Assembly: GCA_964019695.1 (NCBI GenBank)
Contig: OZ026526.1
Coordinates: forward strand, 9,629,254 to 9,693,253
DNA: 64,000 nucleotides
Source of the DNA: Loripinus fragilis
Lineage: Eukaryota > Mollusca > Bivalvia > Lucinida > Lucinidae
Reading direction: 5' to 3'
The notes under the pieces were generated by a model. It ran no database searches and was not told where the DNA came from. It worked only from the letters and a program-made list of their open reading frames with translations. This document shows, piece after piece, positions 29,395 through 41,820 of this stretch. The translations under genes and the position numbers were made by a program. Each line of letters opens with the position of its first letter. Position 1 is the first letter of the stretch.

Positions 29395-30700
29395 ATTAAA
29401 ATTTTTACATGTTGCGGTCTTTGTCAAGATACCATTTCAACATATAAACTTTCCATATATGTTAAGAATATGTAGACAAAATTTCATGAAATTTAAGGAC
29501 CGGTAACATATTTTTTCAACTTGATGTAAACACATGGCCCTAATTCATCAAAATGTAAAAAATACAATAATTATGTTTCTGTGTAAAACATACTTGAATG
29601 CTTGCTTAGTTTGAATCACCATGCTAGCACGTGTATTGGTAGAAGTTGATATGTTCAGTGTTTTCCCTATTGTTGATTGGAAAAAGAAAGAAAAAACAAT
29701 ATTCTTTGATATTAAGTGGCATGATTCTTATTTAATGAAGTGCTTACACAACAGTATTACCCAAAACGATACAATATGGTGACACTGGACTTACCACATC
29801 TAGTTTCGAACGTTAAAACTACATCTAACCAATGTTACACTTAATATGTAACATTATTAAGAATTTTAATTCCTACAGAAGAGAAACCTTATGACAAGTC
29901 AGTTCATACAAGAGAAGAACCTTATATCTATGGTTTTATAATTATAAGCCTCATTAATAAACCTGGTTCACAAGAATAAGCCCCTGTCAAACATATTGGT
30001 TAAAATTAACCATTTTGGTCACAGAGAACTCTTGGCTTCAAATGTATTGCTAAATTAATGCTTAAATCTTCTCTGTTTATTCTGTTTTGTAAAACTGATG
30101 CTGATTTCCATCAAATGGCAACATTTATTGTTTGGCTGGCTGTATAATCCAGGCATACAGTTTCGTTTCTGGACCTCACATATTCATGTAGAACACTGTT
30201 CTATGATACCTTTGATATGACTCTGTTACACTTAATCCTGGTCAACGTACCAAAATGTGGTTACTCTAGTTCAGTTGGGATGTATAGAAATATTTGGTCT
30301 CCTTGTTTTCACACGTTTATTGATAGGATATTATGTTTCTTAAACAATATCATGCAGGACCTGAGGAAGTGATACACATTGTCTTGGCCCCATAGTGCCA
30401 TGACATGGGGCCATGACATTTGGCATTTCCGGCCATTGAATCATTTGAAATTGTCTAAACATGTCTTTCTTTAAGAAAAGCAGAAGAAAATTATAAATCA
30501 ACCTCCTTCTATCGAGTTATTGATTCATTTCAACTAAATAATTAATTTTGCTAAAACTGACCTATACCCATAAGAGGTAGGAAATGACAAAGTTACCGGT
30601 TTTGGATTTTCATGAAATTTGGCTCAGATCAGTAGGATATATATGGCATGTTTTTGTGATAATATGATATCTTGACAAAGACTAGAACATATCTATATTT
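29395..30700. repeat. Inverted-repeat pair with about 110-bp arms
   Basis: The left arm (29395-29505) has GTCTTTGTCAAGATACCAT and AAATTTCATGAAATTT...ACCGGTAAC. The right arm (30590-30700) has the reverse complement with substitutions. It could be a foldback element; the interior is featureless. Confidence 0.5.
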
Positions 30701-30884
30701 GGAATTTAATGTTGAATGTTTTGAAAATGTTTGAAAAAAAATAATGAAATTTTATAATCACTTCTTCAGAAAACGAAAACCATAATATATCCAAATGGTT
30801 TCCTGGTATTAATATAATGCCTATGGTATTTTGGATTTAATCTAGATAATAAATCATAGAAATAAACAAAACTATGGATTTAGG

Positions 30885-30966
30885 ACATGGAAATTTAGAG
30901 ACAGGTACCTCCTCAAAGGTGGAGTACGTCAGGGTTGCTTCCTAAGTCTTATTCTTAACTATCTAA
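30885..30966 (+). pseudogene. Short reverse transcriptase scrap
   Basis: Translation gives LLKGGVRQGCFLSLIL, close to the RT motif GVRQGCPLSPxLF of L1-like LINEs. It is too short to classify. Confidence 0.4.
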
Positions 30967-31154
30967 TTCAATACATACATTTTCATAGTTTGTATATAAC
31001 GAGTCATTATTATGCAAAGTTTAAAGAAAATCCATGCGTGGGCACAGATGCAAGACCCCCTTTTAAAAGAATTAAACTTGATATATCATTTTAAGTATAT
31101 TTCTAATTGTCCAAAAAAATTCCCATCGTCATTTTATTTACATACATTATAATG

Positions 31155-31706
31155 TCAGGACCTAATTTTAGCAAGGCATTTGGCACTATGCCTCATCGTA
31201 GACTTTTTCACAAACTGCAGCACTACGGGGTTACAGAAAGGACTAATGAGTGCATCAGGTCTTGGCTATGCCAACGTCAACAATGAGGTGTCCTAGACGG
31301 ATCAACATCCCCCGACTCGAAGCTCCTTTACAAAACTATCAATAGTATCTCAGATGAGGAACAGCTCCAAACAGGAATTATATACCATGGTTGAGTGGTC
31401 CAATACCTGGTTAATGAGGTTTAACGCTGCAAAATGCCACCTGCTCAAAACCACAAGATTACGAAAACCGCTTCCAACCAAATACAATATCAACAATATC
31501 CAACTCCAAGAAATCAGCTATCATCCTTACTTCATCTTCACCAGCGAAAAAAAAAAGATAGCGAATCGCAACCCTTAGTACGACAAGATGCCTTACCTTG
31601 GTGTGGGGAACTCTCCTTTGATATTTCCTGGAAAGCACACATCAGCAATATAACCAGCAAATCCATACGAATCCTGTCTATCTATCTCATGGTACTGGCA
31701 CGATAA
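31155..31706 (+). pseudogene. CR1/Jockey-like LINE fragment with internal deletion
   Basis: FSKAFGTMPHRRLFHKLQHY and a following WLCQRQQ block, then a jump to the thumb region (WSNTWLMRFNAAKCHLLK, 31380-31450). A frameshift leads to SFDISWKAHISNITSKSIR. The stretch with the catalytic residues is missing. Confidence 0.8.
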
Positions 31707-31830
31707 AATTTTGATAATTACGCCAGAGAGTGCGAATTTGCACTTTTAAAGAAAAAACAACACAAAAAAATCTTTCGGCTGTGTTTTTGACTAAATGAGG
31801 AGTGCCCTAAACTCCTCATCTAGTCATACC
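31695..31830 (-). repeat. LINE 3' UTR and C-terminal scrap, minus strand
   Basis: Reverse complement of the 3' UTR at 26554-26690 (ATTTTGATAATTACGCCAGA, TCTTTCGGCTGT), ending with the codons for EEFRALLI. It is directly adjoined to the plus-strand fragment before it. Confidence 0.7.
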
Positions 31831-32131
31831 GTACATCAATATAGTGTTGTTATTTTTTCCATATTCTAGTTTTTCAGGAAAAAATGTGCTTTGAAGGAAA
31901 GTTGTTTAACAATTAGGCCGGGTTGTGGTCATAGAGGCTGATGCGCTTTCCATTAGTTCGCATGAACAGATCAATTAAAACTAACCTGCTTTTTCTTATT
32001 TTGTGGGTTTTCTCTATTTCAGCATTATTGTGTTCTTGTATACTAATTATTAAGCTGTAATAATGCTACGGTATGTTCACAGAATGAAGCTTCATGGGTC
32101 ATTTATCACAACTGTATTATGTAGGGGAGAC

Positions 32132-33118
32132 CGGGGCAAAATGATCCACTTTTTTTAAATATTTATTTCACGATTTTATGACTGGATATATCTTATTGCT
32201 TTTAAATGTCTAAAACGCTGTCAAGTATAAGCTACAGCCTGAGAGAAAGAAATACAGGCATACAGTGTCATTAGTGCTTGAAACTAACCATTCAAAATGT
32301 GTGGTCAGCTTATCATTTTGCCCCGTGCACGGGGCAAAATGATACAGTACACAGGGCAAAATGATACAATAAGAATTTTCTCATCTCACATTCAAATATT
32401 CAAGGCGTAGCACAAAAATAACAATAAACACAATTAAACAATTTATAATGCTATATATTGCCACGGGAATATACGAACAGTTTTTCCAATTTTCTGAGTC
32501 ACATTTGTTACCATTCATGTTTCATGTTTTGCAACGGGGCAAAATGATACAGTTGACCACCCATTTATAACATTCTGAAAAATGAAATGGTACTTTTCTG
32601 ACATAGCAGTATCATTTAATTTTCTTGTGATAGGAATAGACAGTTTCGATAAAAAACATCTTGAAAATGCTTTAAAACAGAGTCAAATTAGATTATTTCA
32701 GACTGTATCATTTTGCCCCAACCACGCTGTATCATTTTGCCCCAGTGACCCATTGTTTACTGTTCTCGTCACAATTCAAAAATACGACATCCCAGAATGG
32801 TTCTGATTACTATGATTTGGAGACATAACATTATCTATATAGTTCAATTTACACGATACAATTAAAATATATATCAACCACATTTTTCAATTTCATAAAA
32901 AAACTGATACCTTCGAAATTTACTAAGGGTGCCTCAAAAATCAATTGTTTATATAAAAAGCCTAACTTTGCTCTGTTTTGGTCGAGCCTTTCTTATAATA
33001 TGGCGGATTTCAAAACGCGCATTCCGTTTGAGTAGGAAACACCATATATGGCATCATTGTTTGAAAAATCGCGCTGTATCATTTTGCCCCATGTATCATT
33101 TTGCGCCGGTCCCCCCCT
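32132..33118. mobile_element. Inverted-repeat element rich in GGGGCAAAATGATAC
   Basis: Left end GGGGAGACCGGGGCAAAATG; right end CATTTTGCGCCGGTCCCCCC. The word GGGGCAAAATGAT occurs about five times in plus orientation in the left half and ATCATTTTGCCCC about four times in the right half. There is no transposase. Mirror-arranged repeated words suggest binding sites for a transposase or host factor. Confidence 0.65.
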
Positions 33119-33655
33119 CGCAGACAGTTCCTTTATCAATCTTCCTCAAATCAAGATCATTTTTTGTTCATGTCTCCATTTCGCTAAAGTTGCATTTACT
33201 CTCCTGTTTTGCTTATTTGTCATTTTTTAATGTTTTTGTTTTATCTTCGGACCTTTGGTAGCCTGGGACCCCACTGTATCGTACCACTTATTTGTAAACA
33301 TTAAGTGCAATATCGTAAGAGTCCATTCTTTACTCTAACAAAGAAAACAAACACAGTTTGCATGTTGGCGCGCTTTAATGTGAGCAAATGAGCAGCGTGA
33401 CATGGAAGGACGTTGTAGACCTTGATGAGATCTATTTAAGAAGTGCTTGTAAAAGCCCTGCCAGTAACACAGCTTACTTAACCCTTAGATCTTCTCATTG
33501 CCGAAGTACCTGCCGTCCAGCCCACATGACACCAAACTTTCTATTTTTTGTTTGGCGAAAACTTGCTGTGATTTTAACAGTGCAGTATACCACATAGCAA
33601 TGACGACGTGCAAATCAACACGGCAAGATCTCTTGCTCGAATCTATACAAAATTT

Positions 33656-33841
33656 TGTGTGTTGCTCACGTCTGTGAAGCCGCCTTAGAACTGATTTTTC
33701 ACGACACTTCGTTCACAAATACCTGATTATTCTCAGTCCGTGCATGACGACTGAGTAATAATATACTGCACAACCTTTGTTAATGCTAGTACCGACTAGA
33801 CAAATATTCTGCTCTATTCGATGAAACGAGCAGAATGTTAA
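33656..33841 (+). repeat. 186-bp direct repeat R, left copy
   Basis: Starts TGTGTGTTGCTCACGTCTGT and ends GAGCAGAATGTTAA. By eye it is identical to 39071-39256. It contains the inverted words ATTCTGCTC and GAGCAGAAT near its end. Confidence 0.85.
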
Positions 33842-33899
33842 GTCCATTCTTTACTCTAACAAAGAAAACAAACACAGTTTGCATGTTGGCGCGCTTAGA

Positions 33900-35080
33900 A
33901 AATACAAATGTTAGAAAGAGAGCGACAAAATTTTGTATAGATTCTAATAAGTCACATCACAATGCCTCACATAGACATCACCTCTGTCATTTTTAACAGT
34001 TTGTCTCCAAAATCTTTAACGTACTTATTTTACTGTCAGGTGACTTCCAGCGGACAGTGCTTAAACACGTGGTATACGTGTACTTATCTGTACTTCCGCT
34101 TGCTCCAGGACACAATGTGTTGAGATTTGCTCAGAAAGTCCCTTCTAAATCCCTTTGTCAAAACAGATGATGTTGTATGTTTCTGATTGAGCCAATACCT
34201 GCAACAAATGAAAACAAATAGCCATATACAAATAGCCTTATTGTCAAAACATATTATTCTTATTTTCATTGCAATCATGCTGGAATCTAAAATTTATTTT
34301 CCAAAAATATCATTGTTTTCATGCCCATTTGCATATAATACTTTGTCTGATTAAAATGGCTGTATCTGGTACTCATTTTAGTTACGTATTTATTTACTTT
34401 TGTTTTGCTAAATGTATCGCCTATTAAAATTAGATAATCAGGTGCAAACGGCTGGTCTGAAACTCTTAAAGTACAACAAACTGCCATATCTATTATACTC
34501 AACAGTTCCCCTCTGCTAACTCTGATACTGAGCTAATAATCGGGCAACTTCGATACTGGGAACTCATCTGGAATTAACTTATTTGTATCTACGGTATAAT
34601 AAACACTGAACTTGTCATTTGTTTGTGATCCTATATATCAGTCAATTTAATTTTCTTCTTTCTCTGACATAAATAAACGCATTGCTCATTAGAAATATAC
34701 CATATCCATTTTACTGACATTTTAATTTTGATATTTCACGTAACTTACCATCATGGCAATATTTTGAAAATCACCTTTTCTACTCCTGATTTTTTATGAG
34801 TGAATACATTTGTTTGTTTTTTTATTGTAATAAACATTGACCTCATTTTTTATCTTCTAAATACTGCTCTATACAACCATATTTACTCCTCCATCTTTGT
34901 TCATATGGAGGACATTTTCTCTCCCAAAACCATACTAAAGCCAAATACTTCGTTGTTTGAAAGTCTACCCTTATTTTCATCTGAAATGTTTATTTTATTT
35001 TATTTTATTTTTTATTTTTATATTTGTTCATTGATTTTGCTCTAAGGGACTTTTGCATCTTTAGAAAATCAAGACCTTCA
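33900..35080. other. Interior left part, no recognised genes
   Basis: AT-rich; short frames only. ACAAAATTTTGTATAGATTC (33928-33947) is inverted relative to 33640-33655. Confidence 0.45.
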
Positions 35081-36590
35081 GTCTGCATTTCAACCTGACT
35101 TCCGCTTCCAGGGAAATCTCAATTATTATCTGTTAACAGGTAAATAACTTTTTCCACTTCCGGGGAACTCGTTTCAACTTCCTGGGAAATCTCAATTATT
35201 ACCTTCTACCAGGTAAACCACGTTCCACTTCCGGGGAACTAGTTTCCACTCCTGGGAAATCTCAATTGTTACCAGATAAATACCATTTTCCACTTCCGGG
35301 GAACTCGTTTCCACTTCCTGGGAAATTTCAAATATTACCTTCTACCAGGTAAATACCACGTTCCACTTCCGGGGAACTCGTTTCCACTTCCTGGGAAATC
35401 TCAATTGTTACCTTCTACCAGTTAAATACCATTTCCACTTCTCGGGAACTCATTTCCACTTCCTGGGAAATCTCAAATTGTTACCTTTTACCAGATAAAT
35501 ACACTTTTCCCATTTCTGGGGAACTCGCTTCCCCTTCCTGGGAAATCTCAATTAGTACCATATACCAGATAAATACCTTTTTCCACTTCTGGGGAACTTC
35601 ATATTTCCACTTCTGGGGAATGGACATGTGACCTAGTCACCAACCGATTTTAAAGCTCTCTTATGAGGATAGTTTGCTTTTCCCACATAAATCTACTGCT
35701 CCTACGTTATGTTTTCATACCTTTGGAATTAACCTTCTACCAGGTAAATACCTTTTTCCCACTTCTAGGAGAACTCGTTTCTACTTCCTGGGCAATCTCA
35801 ATTATAACCTGATACCAGATGAATACCTTTTTCCACTTCAAGGGAATTTCATGTTTCCCCTTCTTGGGAAATGACATGTGACTTAGTCACCAATCGAATT
35901 TTGAGCTCTCTTATGAGGAAAGTTTGCTCTTCCAACATAAATCTACAGCTCCTATGATATATATTCTTACCTTTGAAAATAACCTTCTACCAGTTAAATA
36001 CCATTTCCACTTCCCGGGAACTCGTTTCCACTTCCTGGGAAATCTCAAATTGTTACCTTTTACCAGATAAATACACTTTTCCCATTTCTGGGGAACTCGC
36101 TTCTCCTTCCTGGGAAATCTCAATTAGTACCATATACCAGATAAATACCTTTATCCACTTCTGGGGAACTTCATATTTCCACTTCTGGGGAACGGACATG
36201 TGACCTAGTCACCAACCGATTTTTGAGCTCTCTTATGAGGAAAGTTTGCTCTTCCAACATAAATCTACAGCTCCTATGATATATATTCTTACCTTTGAAA
36301 ATGACCTTCTACCAGGTAAATACTTTTCCCACTTCTGGGAAAATCGTTTCCACCTCCTAGGCAATCTCAAAATTACCTTATACCAGATAAATACCTTTTT
36401 CCACTTCTGGGGAACTTCTTGTTTCCTCTTCTGGGAAATGACATGTGACCTAGTCACCAACCGATTTTTAGAGCTCTCTTATGAGGAAAGTTTGCTCTTC
36501 TCACATAAATCTACTGCTCCTATGATATATATTCTTACCTTGGGAAATAACCTTTGAAATTCCACTTCTGGGAAAACCAATTACACTGCA
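35080..36590. repeat. Higher-order tandem repeat array
   Basis: A basic unit of about 65-80 bp repeats TTCCACTTCCGGGGAACTCG, CTTCCTGGGAAATCTCAATT and TACCTTCTACCAGGTAAATA. A larger block with TTAGTCACCAACCGATTTT...CTCTCTTATGAGGAAAGTTTGCTCTTC recurs near 35634, 35885, 36207 and 36456 (steps about 250-320 bp). Open frames inside are by-products of the repeat. Confidence 0.88.
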
Positions 36591-36599
36591 AGTGTATTT

Positions 36600-38275
36600 G
36601 GATTTTTTGATTATGTCTCACTATTTATAACATTGTCCATATCTGCATAGCCAACATATATCACCGTTTTTCGTTTGCAAATAACTCAGAATCGAATGCA
36701 GTATTCTCTTTCAATACTCTGACGTTAGCTTTTAACGACTACGCCTTTAAAACAACTGACCCCTTTTCAAAGGTGAATGACTCATTCTTATTCTAACAAG
36801 CGTACCTTTAACTGACATGTCTCTAACATATATTCTACTGTGGATGCAGCGATTTCTGCTCGTACACTCTGATAACTTTATGTTTCTAATTGTGATTATC
36901 TTTTACATTTTCTCCATCTTCCAGCATACATAAACCTACCCATTTTTCAAGCAGAAGAAATGTATGAATCATTTAACATGCATAAACGGTTCAATTGATA
37001 ATTTTCTTCAAACAGAAGAAATCCAAATTTCATTTAATAAAGAAAAAAAATCAATATCAGGAATAAGGGCTGCCTATGAGCAAAATTTAAATACATACTG
37101 CGATATAGCTTTGATTCCACACAAACAGTCATTTACAAATGCAGTTATTCTTTGACCGTTTACCACCATAATAACATCACTGTTAAAACTTTCCACAATA
37201 TTTGACCAATGCTCGCCAATTCCAGTAAAGAATTCTGTATGTAAAATGCTTCCTTACCTGCGTCTGACCATGAGAAAGCTGAAACCGTTCCGTTTGACTG
37301 AGCTTTATCCATGTAATTAACATAAGCCTCACCATTTTCAAATTAGCTCCTGAAATATCGTTTTGAAGTTGTTGTCATGTTATCTTGCAACTTTTTTTTG
37401 TATTTTAAACTTAGATTTATGCAAATTATTGCTTATGCTATTACAATCTAGTACTAATATATGCTTTGTGCCGTGCTATTTTTACAGTAGAGTATTAATA
37501 GCACGAGGCTACGTTTCAATTTTGAGAATACATTTCTAAGATAGTAATGAGTGGATCTCTTGGTTGTCTTATTACTGTAAGACCTCTTTACATGCCAGAA
37601 ATTTCCATCTTTTTTAAGATAAACACTCACTCTCTGGCAAAAAAACAACAACAGTATTTGTCGCGATCAGTACAGCAAATAGATAGATAAAGTGTAATCC
37701 TCTTCTATAACCAACGTAAAGTACTAATATGACCATGCATCTATTTATATTAATATTTAGCCTATTTCATGGGGATTCATCTGTACTTACTCTCTGCAAA
37801 TCCACCCTTCTTTGTTATCGTCTCTCATGATCTAACTGATCTGTACTACCAACCTATGTATAGCGCCAAGATTCGCATCTTAAAAAAAAAAATTCTTTAT
37901 ATCTGAAATGTCTGTCTGATGAAAACAAGAAAAACTGCTGTCTGTACTTATCTTTACAATGTGCTTTAAATATGGACTTTCAAACTTCCAATGCCAACTT
38001 GGATTGAGCTCTTCAAATGTGTTTCTGATCCTCCTCATCACTGGCGACCTCCAGATGTAAATAATCGTCAACTACTTTCTAGCCAATGTGGGTTCTAATA
38101 ACCTGTCGTTGTTCCAAATATTGGAAACTGAAATGTAAGAACGTTATATGTAAAACTGTGATTGATTCCATCGTTCACTTAACAATTTTATTTTATTATT
38201 ATTATAACTATTATTATTATTATTAATGTATCTTCTTTGCAAAACCAGGAAATGCCCCCCAATTCATGAGGATAT
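36600..38275. other. No gene recognised
   Basis: AT-rich sequence with a TTA microsatellite around 38190-38226. Frames up to 70 codons have no family resemblance or splice signals. Confidence 0.45.
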
Positions 38276-38278
38276 ATA

Positions 38279-38762
38279 GCCTACTCTGGACGCCTAAATT
38301 AGTGACTGTGTTTGAAACTATGATCGTGATATCCCTGGTATATTCTTTCATAATGTGTATGTAGTGGGTTGCGTTATTTTTTATTTGCTCTATATTTTAC
38401 AACATTCTCCGCATTTGGGCGTTTCAGATAAACGTGTATAGCCTGCTCTTGACGTCTATATACGTGAACATGTTTGAAACTATGACCGTGATATCCTTGG
38501 TATATTCTTTCATAATGCGTATAAAGTGTGTTGCGTTATCTTTTATTTGCTCTATATTATACACCATACTCCGCTTTTGAGCGTTTCAGATAAACTTTTA
38601 TAGCCTGCTCTTGACATCTTTATACATGAACGTGTTTGAAAATATGATCGGGTTATCCCTAGTATATTCTTTCCTAATATATATGTAGTGTGTTGCGTTA
38701 TTTTTATTTGCTCTATAGTATACAACATTCTCCGCTTAAAGGCGTTTCAGATAAAAATGTAC
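38279..38762. repeat. Tandem array, three units of about 162 bp
   Basis: Units begin near 38279, 38441 and 38602 with TAGCCTRCTCTKGACGYC. They share GTTTGAAACTATGATCGTGA, GGTATATTCTTTCATAATG and CGTTTCAGATAAA. Confidence 0.85.
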
Positions 38763-39070
38763 CTTTCGCTAAATTCTTCATCTTCATATACCGTTTAATA
38801 ATAGTTTAGATTTCTGTCACAATCATCTATTTTTTTGAACATGCCATCTTCTGCACATTGAACGCATTTACCTTTTGCGTTATAATCTGCAGATGCGACA
38901 GACGCACTTTTGCTACCTAAAATTCACAAAATAAGTTTTTGAGTTTCACTTATCTTTTTAATTCTGTAGAAACCAACTTGTTCATAACGTTCTGTCTGCT
39001 GTTAATACCCTAGGTCGGTGCCATGTTATCTTCTTACTCCAGAAATATAGACCAACGTCCTTCGCTTTTT

Positions 39071-39256
39071 TGTGTGTTGCTCACGTCTGTGAAGCCGCCT
39101 TAGAACTGATTTTTCACGACACTTCGTTCACAAATACCTGATTATTCTCAGTCCGTGCATGACGACTGAGTAATAATATACTGCACAACCTTTGTTAATG
39201 CTAGTACCGACTAGACAAATATTCTGCTCTATTCGATGAAACGAGCAGAATGTTAA
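39071..39256 (+). repeat. 186-bp direct repeat R, right copy
   Basis: Same sequence as 33656-33841, 5.4 kb away. Identity over the whole length implies a recent duplication or gene conversion. Confidence 0.85.
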
Positions 39257-39323
39257 ATCTAGAAATAGATCGATACAGTGGATAGATCGATATAATGGTG
39301 ACGTTCGGTACTTTTATCGCATC

Positions 39324-39398
39324 TATAGCCTCAAAACCAAAAGCTCACAATTTCATTACTGCGTAATGACATCGTGAGCTTTTGGTTTTGAGGCTATA
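39324..39398. repeat. Palindrome TATAGCCTCAAAACCAAAAG
   Basis: 25-bp perfect arms (39324-39348, 39374-39398). The MITE at 39407 begins 8 bp after it. Confidence 0.85.
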
Positions 39399-39406
39399 TA
39401 AGTGCT

Positions 39407-39780
39407 TAGATTGGTTCCCCTCGTTGATAAAGCTCCACTTCCGCTACGCATATAACGACTGGTAAAGCCTATTTCATTACAAGTAGAGAATCCTACTCAT
39501 CCGACTGCACATGCTCCAGAAAATATTTTTTCAACACAAACTTCAGTATTTTTTCAGTTGATATAATTTGATAATTAAGAAAAATAAAAATATATAAACT
39601 CCCAGAACAAAATAAACTTAATAAAATGGCTTGTTTAAAAAATGCACTTTATGTCAAGGGTATTTTCCAATACCACGTCACTCATGACGTCAGTGTGTAT
39701 GCTATACGTAGGCGCAATGGCGGCTAGTAGTTACCTGTCTTAATATGCTGACAAGCTATTAAAGGGAGAGAACCAGTCTA
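39407..39780. mobile_element. MITE with 9-bp target duplication, long form
   Basis: Ends TAGATTGGTTCCC and a right end AGAGAACCAGTCTA, flanked by perfect 9-bp duplications ATAAGTGCT (39398-39406 and 39781-39789). A 9-bp duplication points to the Mutator-like class. The outer about 45 bp on the left and 40 bp on the right equal the whole short copy at 54996-55080; the extra roughly 290 bp sit in the middle. Confidence 0.82.
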
Positions 39781-39799
39781 ATAAGTGCTATATGGACAG

Positions 39800-40250
39800 A
39801 ACTTCAAGCGCCTGTGGTTACCCAGAAAATATTCCCTGGTTTCCCTGCTCCACCAAAACCGCTGCAGCCTGCAGGCATCCTACGCAAAATAAAACCAAAT
39901 TTTGAAGAAAACAAGACGTTTGTCAACTAGAAAATGTAGTAGATCTATACCTCGCTTACTGTCACCGTCAAACTATACGGGGAACGTTGACGCGCCTTTT
40001 TCTTCAAAGAATAATAATATCTTAAATCCCTTCCGTCTTCTGCTTCCTCATTGTCAGCCATGTTAATGCTTACACGGTTGCAAATATGACGTCATTGTGT
40101 ATTACGTCATGAAAACGTCACATGTTGATATGACGTCATAGTGTAAATAACGTCCTGATAACGTAGCATGCTGCTGACATCCAAGCATGCCAACCCAGTA
40201 AACCTCTAAAAGGGGAGGTCTGTCCACCAGAAAAAAAACACCATTTACGA
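39800..40250. other. TGACGTCA-rich stretch, no gene recognised
   Basis: Several ATGACGTCAT-like palindromic (CRE-type) words occur at about 40085-40150. They probably belong to a repeat rather than a host promoter. Confidence 0.35.
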
Positions 40251-40253
40251 TCA

Positions 40254-40297
40254 GCCCGCCAGTGAAACGCCATCTGAATGGCGTTTCACTGGCGGGC
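40254..40297. repeat. Hairpin GCCCGCCAGTGAAACGCCAT
   Basis: 20-bp perfect stem with a 4-base loop. Similar to 49534-49605 and part of a family of small GC-rich hairpins in this window. Confidence 0.8.
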
Positions 40298-40417
40298 CGA
40301 GGGTGGCCAGACACTGTATGCTGTCTGGGAACCAAAGAGATGTGGGGAGAACACAGTGGAGCATGATGATTATACAGCACACAGGGCTTGAAGTTATGAT
40401 ATTACGAGCATATATTG

Positions 40418-41210
40418 GACATAAATATCTCTTGCGCCAAGGACTTTCTGAACCTGAATTCTATGATGACTTGGTGTATAAATTGAAGAAGATTGTTGGC
40501 TTTAATAATTTTTCAGCGCAGTTCATTAAAATAATTTCCCATTATAAAAAGATTGGCTTTAACATTAATGTATTGCGACAGACTGCTTGCTTGGTGGTCT
40601 GGCAACTTTGCTTTCCTCTTTAATTGCGCGCCGGTGGGTCGGACTTCAGACTCTATGACGGTTCCGACTTAAAGACTTATCTATTGATGAGATGGTAGGG
40701 GCCTGATGCTTTGGCTGTTTGTCGGGTCCACCGGGGTTTACCTGTTGGATTTCTTTTGCTCCGGTATTCAGTTTTATTTACTGTTGAGTCCTTATCTTTG
40801 CTTTATCTCCTTGTTATATCTTGATTTATATGTTCTAGGAGATGATGCATTGATAAGTTAGGGGTCTTTATGAAAACCAAATATCTATGTGTCTTGATCC
40901 CAATCTGAATTAAGGGTAAGGTCGGCGCGCCGCAAAACCAGTTTAAGCCCTCCAGTAAAATATTTTACTGACCGTTCCAAGGCGGTACTTCTTTTGTGGA
41001 TCTTTTATGTTTTTTTTTCTGTCTTGCGTTTGTTATGCCTTTGTGCGCGTCTGTTTATATGTGCCTTGTGGTCACCTGCTGGGAAAGGGCTGACCTCTTC
41101 GCTCTCGCTTGTGGTGTCTTACTGTGAGTTTGTCACTTTCCCATTGGTATCCTGGGTCAAGTATGGTACTTGATTGTATCGATTCCTGATCTTTGCAACC
41201 TTACTTACTT
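40418..41210 (+). pseudogene. Penelope-like element 3' fragment, copy 2
   Basis: The frame contains LLRQGLSEPEFYDDLVYKLK and NNFSAQFIKIISHYKKIG, as in the copy at 60370-60633. Its 3' tail shares long stretches such as CTTATCTATTGATGAGATGG and CTTATCTTTGCTTTATCTCC. It is 5'-truncated just before 40418. Confidence 0.78.
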
Positions 41211-41429
41211 TTAAAATGTCGAAAATCCGACGAAAAATATTAAAAAAATTGAGCATGAGTAAATTGAATTCAGTTTGGTTTTCATCCAGTCTATGATTCT
41301 TCATTTTTTTCTGGTCGGTTACTTTCTCAAAGTTTTTGGATGAAACATTGAAGAGCCAAGGTAACAAGTTTTAATAAATTCAACCACCTGTGATAAAAGA
41401 AACCATACTAGCGCGGTAAGGGGTTCTTA

Positions 41430-41820
41430 CATTACCATGTTGTAGAGAAACTCGAACCCACGAGACCCCAGCAACACCAGTCAGGCGCTCTAACCACCAG
41501 AACTACCGGACGGTCCTGTTCTAACTTACACATACAGAATCAAATTCATATTTATTTATTAACATACACATACAGACTCTACACTTCTCCTCCGTCCCTG
41601 AAGTTATTCAGAGCTGGGATAGCTCTATAGAATACCTGTTGGATATCTATCAGGATGATCTCTTCCATCGCATTGACCCGTCAAATTCTGACACCATTGT
41701 AAAGAAATCGGGACGAAAAATGCCTCCCGAGGTTGGGCTCGAAGTCACGATCCCCGGAATACTAGGCGGGCACTCTAACCATCAGAGCTTACCAAGCGGA
41801 CCTGTCCTAACCTCCACCTA
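41430..41820 (-). repeat. Two tRNA-headed SINE copies
   Basis: On the minus strand both show A- and B-box-like words: TAGTTCTGGTGGTTAGAGCG with GGGTTCGAGTT (about 41440-41515), and a TCTGATGGTTAGAGTG plus CGAGCCCAACC arrangement (about 41730-41800). They share GGACCKGTCCTAAC at the 5' side. Confidence 0.65.

Larger units (their letters stand above)
33320..39256. mobile_element. Region with interlocked direct repeats (possible tyrosine-recombinase retroelement derivative)
   Basis: Repeat A (56 bp) occurs at 33320-33375 and 33841-33896. Repeat R (186 bp, no difference seen) occurs at 33656-33841 and 39071-39256. The order is A, R, A, long interior, R, with the inner R and A abutting. Split direct repeats of this kind are known from Ngaro/PAT elements of the DIRS order, but no reverse transcriptase or recombinase is present here. 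The interior holds tandem arrays. R does not end in CA as an LTR should. Confidence 0.45.

Noticed and set aside
34985..35020. Promoter-like TTTTATTTTATT run
   Set aside because: Simple AT-rich microsatellite without gene context.
35674..36557. Overlapping frames of 66-103 codons on both strands
   Set aside because: All fall within the higher-order tandem array and repeat its sequence; they reflect the satellite, not a gene.
33656..39256. LTR retrotransposon with 186-bp LTRs
   Set aside because: The repeats start TG but do not end CA, no primer binding site, polypurine tract, gag or pol is seen, and no target duplication flanks them.
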